In this document: piece by piece, positions 34,302 to 41,660 of the stretch
Numbering within the stretch: the first letter of the stretch is position 1
Layout: each line of letters starts with the position of its first letter
Assembly (NCBI RefSeq): GCF_001908025.1
Contig: NZ_MQMG01000020.1
Location: 1-54,179, forward strand
DNA from: Geobacillus proteiniphilus
GTDB taxonomy: Bacteria; Bacillota; Bacilli; Bacillales; Anoxybacillaceae
Length of the DNA stretch: 54,179 nucleotides
Direction of reading: 5' to 3'
Translations under genes and position numbers: made by a program
Notes under the pieces: generated by a model
The model's input: the letters and a program-made list of their open reading frames with translations, nothing else
What the model was told of the DNA's origin: nothing
The model's database searches: none

Positions 34302-34706
34302 TCACACCTCCATCGTCTTTCCTTCCTCGACAATATGGTAAAGCAAATGCGCCAAATGGTGAATCGGACCGTATTCTTCCTCGCCGTCTTCCGCCATTTC
34401 TTCTTCGTCGGCGAATTCAAGATCGTTTAAGTAAAGCGCCATAAATTCGTAAAAGTCTTTCAGCTCAAAGCTGTAGCACGCGCTCGGGTCTTCGTTGTCT
34501 TCTTCGTATTGAAGCATTAAATACGATACCTTGCCTTCGTTGTCCTCGGCGTCAAAAAAGACGAAATAGCCGATGTTCGTGTCGAGGTCAAACAGATGCC
34601 GCGTCCCGCCTTCGGTCGCCTTGTCAAACTCTTCTGGGCTCAACTTGCCGACGTTCATCGCTTCGACGTCGTCTTCGCGGTGAAACTGAACCGTAAATGT
34701 TTTCAT
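34302..34706 (-). CDS. Acidic conserved hypothetical protein downstream of glutaminase
   Basis: The 134-residue protein is strongly acidic, especially at EFADEEEMAEDGEEEYGP (about 97-114), and has a mixed alpha/beta N-terminal part (KTFTVQFHREDD, FDKATEGGTRHLFDLDTNIGYFVFFDAEDN). No membrane segment, signal peptide or known catalytic motif is visible. The ATG follows a strong AAGGAGG 7 bp upstream and lies 13 bp after the glsA stop, so the two genes form an operon closed by a terminator at 34275-34294. I do not recognise the family. Its partnership with glutaminase is only positional. Confidence 0.7.
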   Translation of the reverse strand: MKTFTVQFHREDDVEAMNVGKLSPEEFDKATEGGTRHLFDLDTNIGYFVFFDAEDNEGKVSYLMLQYEEDNEDPSACYSFELKDFYEFMALYLNDLEFADEEEMAEDGEEEYGPIHHLAHLLYHIVEEGKTMEV

Positions 34707-34719
34707 CGTGATTTCCTCC

Positions 34720-35649
34720 TTAGAAAATGCTTAATGAATACGTTTTCGAGAGCCGCTCGAGCAGTTTCACCCCGGTCAAGCTGTTCCCTTTATCATCGAG
34801 AGCCGGGCCGAAAATGCCGATGCCGCACCGCCCGGGCACGGCGGCGAGAATGCCGCCCGAGACGCCGCTTTTCGCCGGAATGCCGACTTTGATGGCAAAT
34901 TCACCTGATGAGTTGTACATGCCGCACGTGACCATGAACGTTTTGCAAATGCGGGCGACATCAAGCGGCATGAGCGGCTCACTCGAATGCGGATCGCGTC
35001 CGTCAAGCGCGAGCACCAAGCCGATGCGCGCCAAATCAATGCAGGTCATTTCGATGGCGCACTGTTTCGTGTACAATTCCATCAGCTCTTCGACATCTTC
35101 GTCAATCATCCCGTGCTGCTTTAGAAAATAGCAAAGCGAACGATTTAAAAACGCTGTTTCAAATTCGGAGCGGGCCACTTCGTCGGAGTACGAGATGCGT
35201 TCGTTGCCAGCGAGACGGCGGACGAACGCTAACAGCCGTTCCAACCGTTCGGACACCGATCCGCCTTGAATCATCGACGTGACGACAAGCGCGCCGGCGT
35301 TAATCATCGGATTCAGCGGCTTGGCAGGCTTTTCCTCTAATTTGGCAATGGAATGAAACGGATAATCCGTCGGCTCCATGCCGACTTTATGGAACACCTC
35401 ATCCTCGCCCCGGTCGATGAGCACAAGGGCGAGCGCAATAATTTTGGAAATGCTTTGCAGCGTCACCTTGACTGTCACATCGCCAGCATCCACGACCCGC
35501 CCATCCGGCGTGTAGATCGCAATGGACAGCTCGTTCGGATCGGCCTTGCCCAAGGCGGGGATGTAATCGGCCACTTTGCCGCTGCGGGCGTACTGCTTCG
35601 CTTCTTCGACAAAGCGGACCAGTTCTTCTTGGTTGTACACAAGCATCAC
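34720..35649 (-). CDS. glsA: Glutaminase A
   Basis: The 309-residue enzyme hydrolyses glutamine to glutamate and ammonia in the cytosol. It has the beta-lactamase-like fold with the serine-lysine pair QSISK (Ser66, Lys69), and glutaminase motifs [13 protein letters not shown] (about 116-128), the ESCxxR-like [15 protein letters not shown] segment (about 154-168) and [22 protein letters not shown] near 260-280. Length is normal. The frame opens with GTG-ATG at 35649; the ATG three bases later may be the true start, since no strong ribosome-binding site is visible for either. A small acidic protein is encoded directly downstream. Confidence 0.95.
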   Translation of the reverse strand: MMLVYNQEELVRFVEEAKQYARSGKVADYIPALGKADPNELSIAIYTPDGRVVDAGDVTVKVTLQSISKIIALALVLIDRGEDEVFHKVGMEPTDYPFHSIAKLEEKPAKPLNPMINAGALVVTSMIQGGSVSERLERLLAFVRRLAGNERISYSDEVARSEFETAFLNRSLCYFLKQHGMIDEDVEELMELYTKQCAIEMTCIDLARIGLVLALDGRDPHSSEPLMPLDVARICKTFMVTCGMYNSSGEFAIKVGIPAKSGVSGGILAAVPGRCGIGIFGPALDDKGNSLTGVKLLERLSKTYSLSIF

Positions 35650-35818
35650 CGATGGTTAGTATCGCCTATTTTTTCCGTTTCTATGCCCAAACGATTCAAA
35701 CAGCGGCGGTTTCCGACGGGGGCGCTTTGCCCTCGCCAAGCGGACCGCCGGCAAAAAACCGCCCCGCTCCTCTCAAGGCAGCAACCTGAGCCTGCTGTTT
35801 GAACAGCAGCCGTTTTTC

Positions 35819-36394
35819 TTATTCTTCTTCGGCAAACACGTTTTTCAATTCGATCGCAAATCCGGGAAACATGCGGACAGGAATCGTATCATCGCGGACA
35901 TACATCCCTTGATGGCGGAATCTCCCTTCTTCCAGCACATAGACATCAATCGTCTCATTCATCGGATCGACAATCCAATATTCTTTCACCCCTGCCCGCT
36001 CGTAACGGTGAAATTTGACAATTTTGTCCTTGCGCACCGTCGATTTTGAAATAATCTCCACAACGAGATCCGGCACGCCAACAATTCGTTTTTCGCGAAT
36101 TTTGCTTTTGTCGCAGACAACGACAAGATCCGGCTCAACCCATTCGCGAATTTGTTCCGGATCATCTCTCTCCGCCAAACAAACGTCGATCGGAGCGCCA
36201 AATACGGTGCATTCTTTCCCCCGCAAATATGCCGCAAATTCCACCAACAATTCACGTTGCACCGCCTGATGTTTCGGCGTCGGAGCGGGGGACATGTTGA
36301 AGACTTGGCCGTCAATGACCTCATAGCGTACATCTTCGTCGAGCATCATATATTGCGCATAGGTGAACGGCTGCCCTTTTTCCGGCATCGGCAT
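35819..36394 (-). CDS. Uma2-family (DUF820) PD-(D/E)xK-like protein
   Basis: The 191-residue protein is of the Uma2/DUF820 type, with an endonuclease-like fold: FTYAQYMMLDEDVRYEVIDGQVFNMSPAP at the start (Glu and the YEVIDG strand), then EPDLVVVCD (about 106-114), PDLVVEIISKST (about 126-137) with the core Asp and Glu, and KFHRYERAGVKEYWIVDP near 145-162. Members are often called restriction-endonuclease-like, but their cellular role is not settled. The start at 36394 is set by AAGGAGGCTG 8 bp upstream. A divergent second Uma2-type gene begins 136 bp away, and the two promoter regions carry similar TCAAGTATA(A/C)T boxes. Confidence 0.88.
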   Translation of the reverse strand: MPMPEKGQPFTYAQYMMLDEDVRYEVIDGQVFNMSPAPTPKHQAVQRELLVEFAAYLRGKECTVFGAPIDVCLAERDDPEQIREWVEPDLVVVCDKSKIREKRIVGVPDLVVEIISKSTVRKDKIVKFHRYERAGVKEYWIVDPMNETIDVYVLEEGRFRHQGMYVRDDTIPVRMFPGFAIELKNVFAEEE

Positions 36395-36529
36395 CAAAAC
36401 AGCCTCCTTTCCCCTTTTTCTTTTAGTATACTTGAATACCACCTGGCAACCTAGCGTTTTCTTTTTCTCAACAACCCGTTGTAGGCAAGGGAGAACAGTT
36501 TCAAGTATAATGAAAAAGAGGTGAGGAGC

Positions 36530-36991
36530 ATGCAAGGAGCCATCAACATGTCCCCGTCCCCGTCATGGGAACATCAAATCGTTTGCGACAATCTTGTTTC
36601 CATGATCAAAGGAAAAAGCCAATGTCAACCGATTTCAAACTTGTCCGTGAAACTCGAAAAGAACGGAAAAGTGATGAACGAGTTTATCCAGCCGGATGTC
36701 GCTGTCTATTGCGAACGGCCGGAAAAAATCATCGGCGGCTATAAGGGGCGGCCGCTCATCGTCATCGAAGTTGTCAGCCCGTCAACATACAAAATCGATG
36801 TGACGCTGAAAAAAGATTTGTACTGCGCCTACGGAGTGGAAGAATACTGGATCGCCGACCCATACAACAAAACGATCCGTCAGTGCACACTCGAAAATGA
36901 TCGATACGCCGAGACGATCATCGCCTGCGGAGAAACGTTCGATTCTGTTATCGGAACGATTGACACCGCGCTCGTTTTCCAAGGTGTTTAG
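36530..36991 (+). CDS. Second Uma2-family protein, N-terminally short
   Basis: The 153-residue protein starts within INMSPSPSWEHQ, so it lacks the about 35 N-terminal residues (including the YEVIDG strand and its acidic residue) present in its divergent neighbour. The core remains: IQPDVAVYCE (about 53-62), GRPLIVIEVVSPST (about 73-86), KKDLYCAYGVEEYWIADP (about 94-111). A TATAAT box lies only about 20 bp before the ATG, so the transcript starts just upstream and the short form is the real product. An internal ATG at 36548 also has an AAGGAG site. Loss of the N-terminal acid may reduce or abolish nuclease function (inference). Pairing of the two as subunits is possible. Confidence 0.78.
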   Translation: MQGAINMSPSPSWEHQIVCDNLVSMIKGKSQCQPISNLSVKLEKNGKVMNEFIQPDVAVYCERPEKIIGGYKGRPLIVIEVVSPSTYKIDVTLKKDLYCAYGVEEYWIADPYNKTIRQCTLENDRYAETIIACGETFDSVIGTIDTALVFQGV

Positions 36992-37115
36992 AAGGCCGGC
37001 GAAAAACGATTCTTTTCGCTCCATCGGCGGTTTTTGCAGGGGAAGACAAGTCGATGGCGCAAGATTTCTCAGCTTGAAACGAGTTCTTTAGCGGGATATC
37101 TTGCATGCTTTGTCG

Positions 37116-37256
37116 TATAATCAATGGCGAATTCTCTGTCGCAAAAGCAGAGGCGGGTAGACAGAGGAAGATACGTTCAAATGAGCATGAAAACAGGAAA
37201 CAAAAAAGCAGACTTGTCAGCAACAAGGATGCCGCTAGTCTTTCAACGGCATCCTT
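37116..37256 (+). ncRNA. Candidate small RNA with terminator, in the gap before tRNA-Pro
   Basis: A TATAAT box (37116-37121, poor -35) is followed by a non-coding stretch and a hairpin AAGGATGCCG/CGGCATCCTT (37225-37234, 37247-37256) with TTCC after it. AATCAATGGCGAATT near 37119 recurs inverted near 37287, so the segment is also flanked by a 15-bp inverted repeat. I do not recognise a riboswitch class. No protein gene was seen in 36992-37333. Confidence 0.3.
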
Positions 37257-37281
37257 TTCCGACTCAACGCAAAATTCGCCA

Positions 37282-37310
37282 TTGATTTTGTCCTGCTTTT
37301 CTTGTATAAT
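37282..37310 (+). promoter_or_regulatory. Sigma-A promoter of tRNA-Pro
   Basis: TTGATT (37282-37287), 17 bp, TATAAT (37305-37310), 23 bp before the tRNA. Confidence 0.75.
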
Positions 37311-37333
37311 CGGAAATGTCTCACCATCCATTT

Positions 37334-37407
37334 CGGGATGTAGCTCAGCTTGGTAGAGCACACGCATGGGGTGCGTGGGGTCGCAGGTTCAAATCCTGTC
37401 ATCCCGA
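37334..37407 (+). tRNA. tRNA-Pro(GGG)
   Basis: Acceptor arms CGGGATG (37334-37340) and CATCCCG (37400-37406) pair fully. The D-arm has AGCTCAGCTTGGTAGAGC, the anticodon stem CACGC/GCGTG encloses ATGGGGT (anticodon GGG), and the T-loop is GGTTCAAATCC. CCA is not encoded. It has its own promoter and terminator. Confidence 0.95.
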
Positions 37408-37415
37408 TCGAAGGA

Positions 37416-37446
37416 AACCAGCCGAAAAAACGTCCGGCTGGTTTTT
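37416..37446 (+). terminator. Terminator of tRNA-Pro
   Basis: AACCAGCCG (37416-37424) pairs with CGGCTGGTT (37435-37443), followed by TTTTTG. Confidence 0.9.
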
Positions 37447-37499
37447 TGTTTTTCTTCTCCCGCGTTCCATCAGTTCCATCATTATGATGCTGTTTCCTC

Positions 37500-38672
37500 C
37501 TACGAAATCAGTCCAATCCGCTTCCCGGCCAAAGCGATGCAGTCAACGGCCATATCAATGTCTTCTTCCGTCATCGCGGCGGTAATGGAAAAGCGAATGC
37601 GCGCTGTCCCCTCAGGGACGGTCGGCGGCCGGATGGCGACGGCCGCGATGCCAGCTTCTTGAAGCTGCTCGCTCATGGCCACGGCTCGGTCGTTCGGGCC
37701 AACGATCACGGGAACGATCGGCGTCTCGCTGCCGCCTGTGTCAAACCCAAGCCGCTTCAGCTTAGTGCGGAATCTTTCGCTTAGGGCGTGCAGCCGCTCG
37801 CGCCGCTTTGGCTCAGCTTGGACAATATGAATGGCGGCTTCATTGGCGGCAAGGACCGATGGCGGCAAGGCGGTTGTAAAAATCAAGCTGCGGGCGCTGT
37901 TGATTAAATAGTCGACCAGCCACGGCTCTCCCGTTACATACGCTCCGAAGCTGCCAAGCGCTTTGCTGAAGGTGCCGATGGCGATCACATCCTCTTCCTT
38001 CTCAAGCCCGAAATGGTGAAGCAGCCCTTCACCGTTCGGTCCGAACACGCCGCCGCTGTGCGCTTCGTCAACGAGCAAAACGGCACGGTAACGCCGCTTC
38101 AACTCAACCAGCTCCTTCAATGGCGCCATATCGCCGTCCATGCTGAAGACGGCATCGGTGACGATCCATTTCCGCTTCGCGGGCGGAGATTGCTTTAACA
38201 ATGATTCCAGCTGATCGATGTCATTATGTCGATAGCGGAAACAGGCGGCTTTGCTCAAGCGGATGCCATCAATTAAACTTGCATGGTTCAACTTATCGCT
38301 AAAGACAAGATCATCTCGGCCGATTAACGCCGTCAGCACGCCGATGTTGGCCGTATAACCGCTGTTGAAAATAAGAGCCGCCTCTGCTTTTTTCCACTGT
38401 TTCAACGCGGCTTCCGCCCGCTCATAAAGCGGATGGTTGCCGACGACGAGCCGTGACGCACCCGCTCCTGCCCCATATGCTCTCATCGCCTCGCAGCCCG
38501 CTTCGATGAGCCGTTGGTCATCCGCCAACCCTAAATAATTATTGGACGCTAAATTCAACATCGGCTTTCCGTTCAGGATGACCGTAGCGCCTGAAGCCTC
38601 TGCCCGGCGCAGCTGGCGTTTTTGCGCTTTTTGTTCCCATTCGTGCAGTTGGGCGGTCAGTTCGGTTTTCAT
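37500..38672 (-). CDS. bioF: 8-amino-7-oxononanoate synthase (biotin synthesis)
   Basis: The 390-residue PLP enzyme joins pimeloyl-thioester and alanine in biotin synthesis. Visible motifs: LNLASNNYLGLA (about 39-50), the turn YGAGAGASRLVVGNHPLYERAE (about 66-87), LVDEAHSGGVFGPNG (about 200-214), and the PLP-lysine TFSKALGSFGAY (about 235-246). Related KBL enzymes make 2-amino-3-ketobutyrate, but a BirA operator directly upstream (38691-38721) favours BioF. I use the ATG at 38672, 6 bp after AAAGGGGG; the ATG at 38678 abuts that site. No other bio gene adjoins, so it is an isolated biotin-regulated unit. Confidence 0.9.
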   Translation of the reverse strand: MKTELTAQLHEWEQKAQKRQLRRAEASGATVILNGKPMLNLASNNYLGLADDQRLIEAGCEAMRAYGAGAGASRLVVGNHPLYERAEAALKQWKKAEAALIFNSGYTANIGVLTALIGRDDLVFSDKLNHASLIDGIRLSKAACFRYRHNDIDQLESLLKQSPPAKRKWIVTDAVFSMDGDMAPLKELVELKRRYRAVLLVDEAHSGGVFGPNGEGLLHHFGLEKEEDVIAIGTFSKALGSFGAYVTGEPWLVDYLINSARSLIFTTALPPSVLAANEAAIHIVQAEPKRRERLHALSERFRTKLKRLGFDTGGSETPIVPVIVGPNDRAVAMSEQLQEAGIAAVAIRPPTVPEGTARIRFSITAAMTEEDIDMAVDCIALAGKRIGLIS

Positions 38673-38690
38673 CCCCATCCCCCTTTAAAT

Positions 38691-38721
38691 ATGTAAACAT
38701 AATTTTATTAATAGTTTACAT
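38691..38721. promoter_or_regulatory. BirA operator upstream of bioF
   Basis: ATGTAAAC (38691-38698) and GTTTACAT (38714-38721) form inverted arms with a 15-bp spacer. This matches the BirA site pattern TTGTNAAC-N14-16-GTTNACAA, so biotin should repress bioF. Confidence 0.85.
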
Positions 38722-38874
38722 TAAAACCGTTCGATCGGCTAGCATAGTTTGAATGATTATTTAGCACAATGTTTCAGAAATAAATTTTCATCCTTTGTCC
38801 CTTTAAAAAACAGGTCAGACGTTCATCGCGCGACCATCGAAGGAATGTTTTGCTCACCGATGCGTATGGAAAAA

Positions 38875-38905
38875 AGCATAGTTCGACCGCAAGAATGGCA
38901 TACTA
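38875..38905 (+). promoter_or_regulatory. Sigma-G promoter of the spore protein gene
   Basis: AGCATA (38875-38880), 18 bp, CATACTA (38899-38905), 33 bp before the ATG. The boxes match the forespore sigma-G consensus (TGNATA / CATACTA). Confidence 0.75.
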
Positions 38906-38937
38906 TCCATGTTACCTGCAAAAAGGAGGTGTTGGAA

Positions 38938-39120
38938 ATGGATGTCCGTCGGGCGCAAGAAATCGCGTCGTCGCCGGTGATGGCAAACGTCACGTACAAC
39001 GGCCAGCGCATTTACATTGAGCATGTTGACCAACAAAAAGGCGTAGCAACGATTCACCCGCTTGACAACCCGAATCAAAAGCAAAGCGTGCCGGTCGCAA
39101 GCTTAGAAGAGCATGCTTGA
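38938..39120 (+). CDS. sspH: Small acid-soluble spore protein H
   Basis: The 60-residue protein (MDVRRAQEIASSPVMANV, then NGQRIYIEHVD and a PVASLEE tail) matches H-type SASPs in length and motifs. These minor proteins accumulate in the forespore core late in sporulation. I start at the ATG at 38938 because AAAAGGAGGTG lies just upstream and a sigma-G promoter precedes it; the frame extends further upstream but without signals. A strong terminator hairpin (39126-39164) follows. The name sspH is the traditional Bacillus one and has nothing to do with the DptH/SspH-type restriction protein at 11144-16189. Confidence 0.93.
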   Translation: MDVRRAQEIASSPVMANVTYNGQRIYIEHVDQQKGVATIHPLDNPNQKQSVPVASLEEHA

Positions 39121-39125
39121 CCGCA

Positions 39126-39164
39126 AAAAAGCGAGAGAAAGGACGCGTCCTTTCTCCCGCTTTT
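39126..39164 (+). terminator. Terminator of the spore protein gene
   Basis: GAGAAAGGAC (39135-39144) pairs with GTCCTTTCTC (39147-39156), extended by AAAAGCG/CGCTTTT; it may serve both strands. Confidence 0.85.
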
Positions 39165-39201
39165 GGATTTATTTGCACATGGTCAAGTCGTTTTACACGA
39201 A

Positions 39202-39984
39202 TCATCGTTTCTCTCCTCCCTGTTCGAATGCCGGTTTCATGCGGCGAATGAACGAAACAGCGGCGACCGCCCAAATGAGCAGCACCGCTTCGACCGCCCA
39301 AACGTTCGTGACCACTTTCGCTTGGTAAAGCGCCGGCATCACGTCCATCGCCGCATGGATCAAAATGGCGTACAGGACATAGCGGAATTGCCTCTCCCGC
39401 ACCCCAAACAAAATGAGGAGCGACAGCGCCACGTGCACTGTAAGCGCAAACAGCCGTTCCAAGCCGCCTAACACGTACATCGCAAACGGCGTGTGCAACA
39501 CTTGCTCCTTGATCAGCTCCGCCTGTCCTGCCGGAAGCGATGGGGCGATCGTTTTGTCGAATGATCCGGATTGAATCAGGCTCGCAAGCACGATGACGTT
39601 GACCGCGCCAACCACCCCGAGCAATACCGCTTCCGTCCCGCCGTGCCCAAGCCCGAATGATAAACCATCGCCATATCCGCGATGTTGCTTTAGCAGCCAA
39701 CGGAACCCGACATAGCGGCCAATTTCTTCAAACACGCCAGCGGCAAGCGCCGCGTACAGGACAAAGAGCCAAACGCTGTCTGTTCCTTTTAACGCCGGCC
39801 GGCCCGGTTCGAGCACAGCGATGTGCAGCGCTTTTTCCAATACTTGTGAGAAAACGAGAAACACAACAGCCCCGACGCCGAGCGCTTTCCATGAAAGCCA
39901 TCCTTTTTTTCTTCCGTACCATACGAGACCGACTGGAACAAACAGTGAAATGGCGAGTTGCACCGCCGCACCGATCATTCCCAC
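39202..39984 (-). CDS. yhfC: YhfC-family glutamic-type intramembrane protease
   Basis: The 260-residue protein has about seven hydrophobic segments. Family motifs: GVFEEIGRYVGF (about 83-94, the Glu-Glu-x-x-R pattern), LGHGGTEAVLLG (about 111-122) and HAAMDVMPALY (about 209-219). The paired Glu and the His residues in membrane helices are the proposed active site of this CAAX-protease-like group. In Bacillus subtilis yhfC lies near stress genes; substrates are unknown. The start MGMIGAAVQ has a GAGGGGGAGAGG region just upstream. It is convergent with the SASP gene and 22 bp downstream of the SdpI-like gene, so it may be co-transcribed with the sdpR-sdpI pair. Confidence 0.85.
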   Translation of the reverse strand: MGMIGAAVQLAISLFVPVGLVWYGRKKGWLSWKALGVGAVVFLVFSQVLEKALHIAVLEPGRPALKGTDSVWLFVLYAALAAGVFEEIGRYVGFRWLLKQHRGYGDGLSFGLGHGGTEAVLLGVVGAVNVIVLASLIQSGSFDKTIAPSLPAGQAELIKEQVLHTPFAMYVLGGLERLFALTVHVALSLLILFGVRERQFRYVLYAILIHAAMDVMPALYQAKVVTNVWAVEAVLLIWAVAAVSFIRRMKPAFEQGGEKR

Positions 39985-40006
39985 GTCCTCTCCCCCTCTC
40001 GCTTAT

Positions 40007-40654
40007 TTATGAACGTTTGCGCTGTTCTTGCTGTTCATAGAGAAATGATTGAACAATGATATATAAGTTGCCAAAAATGATGATGACGATCAACAAGACA
40101 AACTGCATCTCCCCGCGCCAAAATGCGGTCAACATCGACAACATTCCCATTGCGATAAACACTTTGCCGCCAAGGCGGTGCGTTTTGTTCCAAACGGCCT
40201 CGCTTTCCAACGTCCACGGTGTGCGGATGCCGATAAAATAATTAGGTTTGATTTTTGGCATGTAGTTTCCAAGCACAATCAACAGCGCCCCAACACCAAT
40301 CGGCACAAGCAGCCCAACATCGACTGGAAAGCCGAGATTGTACGCCAACGTTACAATATGCAGGAGCAAGAAAAAGCAGGCAAGCGCCGCGTTGACAATA
40401 CGATAGCTTTTTTGAAAGCGGCTGTAGTTGGCTTTTTTCGGATCAAACTTCGGCAATGCGCTCATGAAAATAAGGAGACCTGTCATCAATAGAGGCGGCA
40501 AAAACGCGCCAACCCATTTGTTGCTGAAGCCATCAGCTTCACCCGCTGCGTTCCAGTGAATCGCCACTTGATCCGGCAAATAAGGAATGGCAGCCAGACT
40601 GATGACATAAGCGAAAACTGTAAGCACGATCGCAAGCCTATTACTCTTCACCAT
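40007..40654 (-). CDS. sdpI: SdpI-family membrane protein (immunity/signal protein)
   Basis: The 215-residue integral membrane protein has six hydrophobic segments, an N-terminal DUF1648 pattern (LPDQVAIHWNAAGEADGFSNKWVGAF, about 29-54) and the SdpI signature NYFIGIRTPWTLES near 143-156. In Bacillus subtilis SdpI protects against the SdpC toxin and sequesters the repressor SdpR at the membrane. I start at the ATG at 40654 (AAAAGGGGGAG upstream); it overlaps the end of the ArsR-family gene by 14 bp, so the two are coupled as in sdpRI. No sdpC-like toxin gene is in the window, so this pair may sense a toxin made elsewhere or by other cells. Confidence 0.85.
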   Translation of the reverse strand: MVKSNRLAIVLTVFAYVISLAAIPYLPDQVAIHWNAAGEADGFSNKWVGAFLPPLLMTGLLIFMSALPKFDPKKANYSRFQKSYRIVNAALACFFLLLHIVTLAYNLGFPVDVGLLVPIGVGALLIVLGNYMPKIKPNYFIGIRTPWTLESEAVWNKTHRLGGKVFIAMGMLSMLTAFWRGEMQFVLLIVIIIFGNLYIIVQSFLYEQQEQRKRS

Positions 40655-40925
40655 GTTTCTCCCCCTTTTCGACAAAATCGTAAAACCAGCGGAGCAAATC
40701 TTGGAAAACCGTCGTGTTGAGCGAGTAATAGATATGCTGGCCTTCCCGACGGTCCTGCACCAAATCAGCCTGTTTTAAAATTTTTAAGTGGTGCGATACG
40801 CTCGGTTTTTGCATATCGAAATGCGAGGCGATTTCCCCTGCCGTCAAATCCCCTGTTCGCAACAAGGATAAAATTTTCCGGCGCGTCGGGTCGGCGATCG
40901 CTTTAAACGCTTCGTTGAATGACAA
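40641..40925 (-). CDS. ArsR-family autorepressor, SdpR-like
   Basis: The 94-residue winged-helix protein begins, in my choice, at a TTG (40925, LSFNEAFKAIADPTRR) 6 bp after AAGGTGGG; a longer frame from 40967 has no ribosome-binding site. The ArsR/SdpR pattern is clear: FKAIADPTRRKILSLL, the recognition helix MQKPSVSHHLKILKQADLV, and the wing REGQHIYYSLN. No metal-binding cysteines are present, so it is not a metal sensor. Its overlap with the SdpI-like gene and a repeat-rich promoter (41061-41150) suggest autorepression relieved by membrane capture, as for SdpR (inference). Confidence 0.85.
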   Translation of the reverse strand: MSFNEAFKAIADPTRRKILSLLRTGDLTAGEIASHFDMQKPSVSHHLKILKQADLVQDRREGQHIYYSLNTTVFQDLLRWFYDFVEKGEKHGEE

Positions 40926-41060
40926 GGGCGATCCCACCTTGCGAACGAGTTTTGGATACACCTTCAAGAGTTGGATTGGCCGCTAGGGAGTATCTTTCGT
41001 TTGGCGTTGTTTCCTATGCGGCACATGCAAACAGTTTTTCATGCTTGTATATAGTTAGAT

Positions 41061-41150
41061 ATTTAGAAAACTATCTAAACATAGAGTAAAACATTCGATA
41101 TTTAGACATCTTTCTAATTAAAGAATATTCCATTTCCATTGGATTGTCAA
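41061..41150 (-). promoter_or_regulatory. sdpR-sdpI promoter with tandem operator-like repeats
   Basis: Minus strand: TTGACA (41145-41150), 17 bp, TATTCT (41122-41127), followed downstream by two imperfect inverted repeats of the form TTAGA...TCTAA, near 41098-41117 and 41061-41081. These are likely ArsR-type operators placed to block elongation. Confidence 0.65.
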
Positions 41151-41230
41151 TGTATTTTCCGACTTTTAACATCCCACATGCGGTGGCCGATCGCTACCCC
41201 TCGATGAAAGAGAGGCGAACAGCCAAGCGC

Positions 41231-41260
41231 AGCCCCCTCCACCACTGGTAGAAGGGGGCT
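41231..41260 (-). terminator. Terminator-like hairpin after the carboxyltransferase relic
   Basis: AGCCCCCT (41231-41238) pairs with AGGGGGCT (41253-41260). No long T-run follows on either strand. Confidence 0.5.
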
Positions 41261-41275
41261 TCTCACTGGCTTCTA

Positions 41276-41606
41276 TTAAAACCCCGTCGGCCAAGCGGCG
41301 AGCAAGCGCTCGCTTTTTTCGCGCTTGGATGTAAGCAAATATTCAAGTGTCTGGCAAAGGAATTTTCTCGTCTCCGCCGGATGGATGACATCGTCGATCA
41401 AATGCTTTTCGCATATCATAGACGCGGCTACGTTTGTCCGGCAAAATTGAAAACACTTCCTCAACCATCCGGTATGGGTCATCGTCCGTCTTCCGCATCG
41501 GCGGCCGCTCGTTCGCGTTTTGCGGCATGTATGAAAAAAACCTTTTTAGTTGCTCGATGCATTCTGCCTCTGTCTCGCCATCGGCGTCAATCTGTCCGGT
41601 ACCATG
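41276..41606 (-). pseudogene. Decayed acyl-CoA carboxylase carboxyltransferase (beta) gene
   Basis: Read on the minus strand, three pieces of an acyl-CoA carboxyltransferase are visible in different frames. First QIDADGETEAECIEQLKRFF and SYMPQNANERPP (about 41597-41510). Then DDPYRMVEEVFSILPDKRSRVYDMRK (to about 41418). Then, after a frame change, the family's C-terminal end IDDVIHPAETRKFLCQTLEYLL to the stop at 41276. The first about 200 residues and about 150-200 internal residues are missing; the internal join falls where YDMRK meets IDDVIHPAE. Intact members (methylmalonyl-, propionyl- or methylcrotonyl-CoA carboxylase beta chains) are about 510 residues. It lies downstream of an acyl-CoA synthetase, suggesting an eroded branched-acyl or propionate route. 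Confidence 0.8.
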
Positions 41607-41660
41607 ATCCCCCTTTTTTCGGAAAAGGCGGGGCGGCCCGCGCCAAACCCCGCCGCTATG

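Noticed and set aside
35792-35817. Hairpin CTGCTGTT/AACAGCAG with TTTTT on the plus strand
   Set aside because: It looks like a plus-strand terminator, but no plus-strand gene precedes it, and on the minus strand it has no T-run, so I did not list it as a terminator.
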